DNA from: Coffea arabica
Taxonomy: Eukaryota > Streptophyta > Magnoliopsida > Gentianales > Rubiaceae
NCBI RefSeq assembly: GCF_036785885.1
Contig: NC_092317.1
Span: 8,992,501 to 9,056,500, forward strand
Direction of reading: 5' to 3'
Length of the DNA: 64,000 bases
Under the pieces are notes generated by a model. It saw only the letters and a list, made by a program, of their open reading frames with translations, ran no database searches and was not told the DNA's origin. Of the stretch, positions 61,301 to 64,000 are shown in pieces. Made by a program: the position numbers and the translations under genes. Numbering within the stretch: the first letter of the stretch is position 1; each line of letters opens with the position of its first letter.

Positions 61301-63222
61301 CTTTGGGTTCCTCTTACAAGATAGTTAAGTCATCATGCAAACATAAGTTTTTATTTGAAGTCAGAATGCCTCTAATGCCAAAATATGGTTCCTAGATGTC
61401 TATATTAGCTTAATGGTTGAGTTATTGGGCTCTCATCCTAAAAGAAATGATGTTCTTTAATCCACACATTTAACGGGATCTATGCACCGCGGCTCCCAAT
61501 AAAAGCTTCACTAATTCCAAAAGCTACAACAGTGTGACAGCAAAGCACCAATTCCTGCAAAAGAATTATTCCAGAGATTCCAATTGTACCTAATCTTACC
61601 TTAGCACCCATTTCACTGTACTCAAACTATTTTTCATCATACACACAGCTCAAACTTATTCTTTCACAGATGAGTTATAAGATGCTTTATTTTTTAACCA
61701 AATAGTAGCATCAAGAAAAAAACTCAACCAGCCATGTCCAGCTTCTATATGTACCTATAACGATAGCCACTTAATTTAAGTAAAAGAATTATTCACACTG
61801 ATCCTTCTTATTGATCCACAGTCCAAACCTCAGAATAGCACTTGTCAATCCCATTTTGTCTCAAACTCTAGACAGGGAATCTCTATTACAAGCAATATCT
61901 TTGGAAAGAAGTAGTTTAAAAACTCATGCATGAAATTATCAACAGCCTTGCAAATTTAAGAAAGCTACAGCGTCCAACATCGAAAAACAGAGCACGCTAT
62001 TCGGGCCAGGGGAACCACTTATTTGTAAAAGATCTCAACACTGCAGAATGAAAGTAATAAACCACAATGGACGTGAAGATAACACATTCTAAAGCCATCT
62101 AATAAATGCAGCAACAACACAAGGAAACAGGGGAACCAATTAGAAAACATATATGAACAGTCAAATAAGCTATGGATGGGCAATCGATAATTCCAACTTT
62201 TCTCAGGTTCATTTCCTAACAGAAGCCAAAGTTCTCGAGTTTATACAAACTTTACTTCCTCAATAAAGAACAGAGTGTAGATGAAACATAAAAGAACAAA
62301 GAAGCCAATTTCAACAGAATAACTACTTGAATGTACTTCTACAGCTCTAAATAGAAAACTGACCAAGAGGATTGATCTCTCCCCCATAGCCATGCACCCT
62401 GATCACCTCTTCGAACGCTGCAGCCGCATCCCAAGGCACACCATACCATGTCTTCCCTGCACCCGTATGCAGGTAATTCAAGCTATGCAAGTCATGATCC
62501 TCCACATGCCAAGCAAACCAACTAAACATCATGGCAACATACACCATAGGCGAAGTCACACCGGGTATTTCCTCCTTCATAAAGGTCAACAGAGACCCTT
62601 TAGCCCTAGAAACGCCTCTCATATTCCACTCAGTGTCCCCAACTGTCACATTAGCATTAACATTACTCCCCTCGCCTCCCCCCTCCTTTCCACCCCTTCT
62701 CGGGGCAAATGCCGAGCCAGGCATATCATTTGCATACTCTACTGAAAAGGGCTTATCCACAATGGCTTTCCAGTAAAGAGTTTCAATCTCTAATGGAGTC
62801 AAACATTTCTTCCTACTCTTTTTCAAGTAATTCCTTTCAAATGCTTTTGCCTTAGCCTCAAATACTTCCAGGGTATAGTTCTCCCCACTCTGCCACACCG
62901 GTTTCTGAACAGGGCGCTGTTTTCTTGGGCAGAATCCGATCTGCTGCTGCCTAGTGGTAAATGTAGGAGAACCAGACCGGGCCACGAGTGATTTGTTAAG
63001 GTTAGAAACGGCAGTTTTCTTGTGAGGTGCTGGAACAGGGGGAACAATTTTGCAAATCCCATATTGGGAAGCTTCTTTTTCAATCTTGAAAATGTAAGCA
63101 ATTGGATCTTGAAATTCAGCTAGGGTTGGGTGATATTCTGGAGCTACAGGTAGGGTTTTAAGCCAAGAAAATACTTCAATATTTCCACCGGCAACTGGGG
63201 TTGAAGAAGCTTCTGAAGCCAT
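52329..63222 (-). CDS. REF6: REF6/JMJ12-like JmjC H3K27 demethylase, seven exons
   Basis: Exons are 63222-62364, 57257-57179, 56768-56701, 56589-56439, 55568-54883, 54623-53907 and 53614-52329. All have GT/AG borders and matching phases, giving 1281 residues (the Arabidopsis protein is, as I recall, about 1360). JmjN lies at about 22-63. JmjC has the iron ligands His239, Glu241 (HVEDHD) and His330 (AYHSGFSHG). Then come a Cys-rich segment (SCVTCGILCFAC), a long polar linker with nuclear-type Lys/Arg runs, and four C2H2 fingers in the last 115 residues. The family removes methyl groups from H3K27me3/me2, and the fingers bind CTCTGYTY-type DNA. Wording at the N-terminus (FSWLKTLPVAPEY) fits REF6 better than ELF6. 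The reading frame is intact. Intron 1 is unusually long (5106 bp). Confidence 0.93.
57258..62363 (-). other. Intron 1 of the REF6-like gene
   Basis: 5106 bp between GT (62363-62362) and AG (57259-57258). It is AT-rich, with one clear foldback MITE (59498-59789). The plus-strand open frame at 60602-61012 shows no family features. No nested gene is supported. Confidence 0.8.
59498..59789. mobile_element. Foldback MITE in REF6 intron 1
   Basis: A 292-bp element made of two inverted arms of about 105 bp (TTTAAAAGTGTTGAAT.. and its complement) with roughly 90% identity, separated by about 80 bp. Transcribed as part of the intron, it would form a strong hairpin. The target duplication is not clear because the termini are themselves AT-palindromic. 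Confidence 0.8.
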
Positions 63223-64000
63223 TGAATTAAATTAACTAAACTAACCAAATGGCAAAATGGGATTTTGTCAACAGCTCAAAAAATGGATAAAAATGCAATC
63301 TTTTTCACACAAAATTACACCAAAAATGGGGAATCTTTACATTTTTGGTGTAAATTTGTGCAGTTGCATGGCTGAAATATGTTAGAGATCTGTCTTGGGG
63401 TTCAAAGGGGTAGTAGCATTTTTGGTTGAGGGGTTTATTCTAGAGAGAAAGAGAAAGAAAGAAGGCCAGAAAGAAGGGCAGAGAGCAGCTGTTGAGATTC
63501 TCTATTCTCTCATTTTTCTATTAGGATTTGATATCAAATATAAATTCAGTGCCAGCAAGAGAAAGAGGGTGACCTACTGACCTATTCCTTTCCTCTTTTT
63601 TTTTCCTTTTTTCTTAAAAAATCTTTTTGTGGGGGTTTTTTTTGGGGGTGGGGGGTTTGATTTATTTTGTGCTCTGTTTTTTATGGGGAACAGGGAATGA
63701 GAGAACAGGGGAGGGGCTGAGTGAGTAAGAGGCAGAACAGAGGATGAAAAGGTGAAAATGAGAGTGTACAGTGTGTGAGAGAGAGTGGAGTGAAAACATG
63801 TGATGTGAGTGGGGTTTTATTAGGGGTTGGGGGGTTAGGAGGGGTGGTGAAAATGACAGGAGAGTGTTTTTTGGGTTTATTTACTGTTCTGCCACAAGAT
63901 TTTGTTTTTATTTGCTGGTTGGACGATGGAGATAGGGCAATGGGTGGTGGAGTCAAGTGAAATTGTGGGGTTGTTCTTTTCTTTCTTTCTTTTTTCATTT
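63223..64000 (-). promoter_or_regulatory. Upstream region of the REF6-like gene
   Basis: On the coding (minus) strand this is pyrimidine-rich, with CTTTCTTTCTC runs at about 63440-63490 and near 63600-63650, typical of a plant 5' UTR or leader. Two matches to the REF6 motif CTCTGYTY occur: CTCTGTTT at 63672-63679 (plus strand) and CTCTGTTC at 63742-63735 (minus strand). Neither the start site nor a TATA box is clear. Confidence 0.5.

Noticed and set aside
1..64000. CRISPR arrays, bacterial operons or organelle DNA
   Set aside because: The gene structures, introns and transposons are nuclear plant; repeats seen are transposon ends and microsatellites, not spaced identical repeats.

Overview
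The window is nuclear DNA of a flowering plant. It is AT-rich, its genes have GT..AG introns, and it carries a CYP82-type cytochrome P450, a REF6-type JmjC histone demethylase, and plant families of MULE, hAT, Ty3/gypsy and SINE elements. The REF6 and P450 proteins look eudicot. A gag-protease retroelement of the TR-GAG kind would fit an asterid, but the species cannot be fixed from sequence alone.

Three host genes can be supported, all on the minus strand. They are a two-exon CYP82-like P450 (3409-5409), a four-exon gene for a 161-residue protein of unknown function (39310-40301), and a seven-exon REF6/JMJ12-like H3K27 demethylase (52329-63222) whose first intron is about 5.1 kb. Exon borders were set by hand from splice sites and reading phase, and every phase closes.

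The rest is mostly layered transposons, and many borders can be fixed from target-site duplications (TSDs) and from empty sites in duplicated copies. 0-8 kb: a diverged direct duplication (about 30-1540 and 6340-7945) flanks the P450; one copy holds a MULE-type MITE and the other a probable solo LTR that was itself hit by a SINE. 9-21 kb: a direct duplication (about 9010-9815 and 19770-20895) flanks an old gag-pro retroelement (10316-19160, reading minus). One LTR carries a 987-bp MULE-type element and the other a 589-bp hAT-type element. 20-25 kb: several SINEs and a hAT-type MITE. 25426-31186: a structurally complete 5.76-kb MULE with an exact 9-bp TSD. It holds a five-exon transposase gene (minus) with two Trp-to-stop changes, and a convergent small plus-strand ORF encoding a GRF-type zinc-finger/membrane protein with one stop. 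22.1-23.4 and 31.4-32.9 kb: a duplicated segment with exon-like pieces on either side of the MULE. 34-37 kb: two more SINEs and a short MITE. 41767-47756: a hAT-type element with GAGCTC-rich ends that was split by a young chromovirus (42252-47694), whose LTRs are identical and whose single pol ORF has one nonsense codon. 47.8-52.3 kb: AT-rich DNA with a three-unit satellite carrying expanded (TA)n and another hAT-type element.

I found no gene cluster that looks like a new multi-gene system. The most interesting points are the two-gene MULE and its GRF/membrane accessory ORF, the clean nested insertions with empty-site controls, the duplicated spliced-looking segment of unknown origin, and two REF6-type binding motifs just upstream of the REF6 gene.
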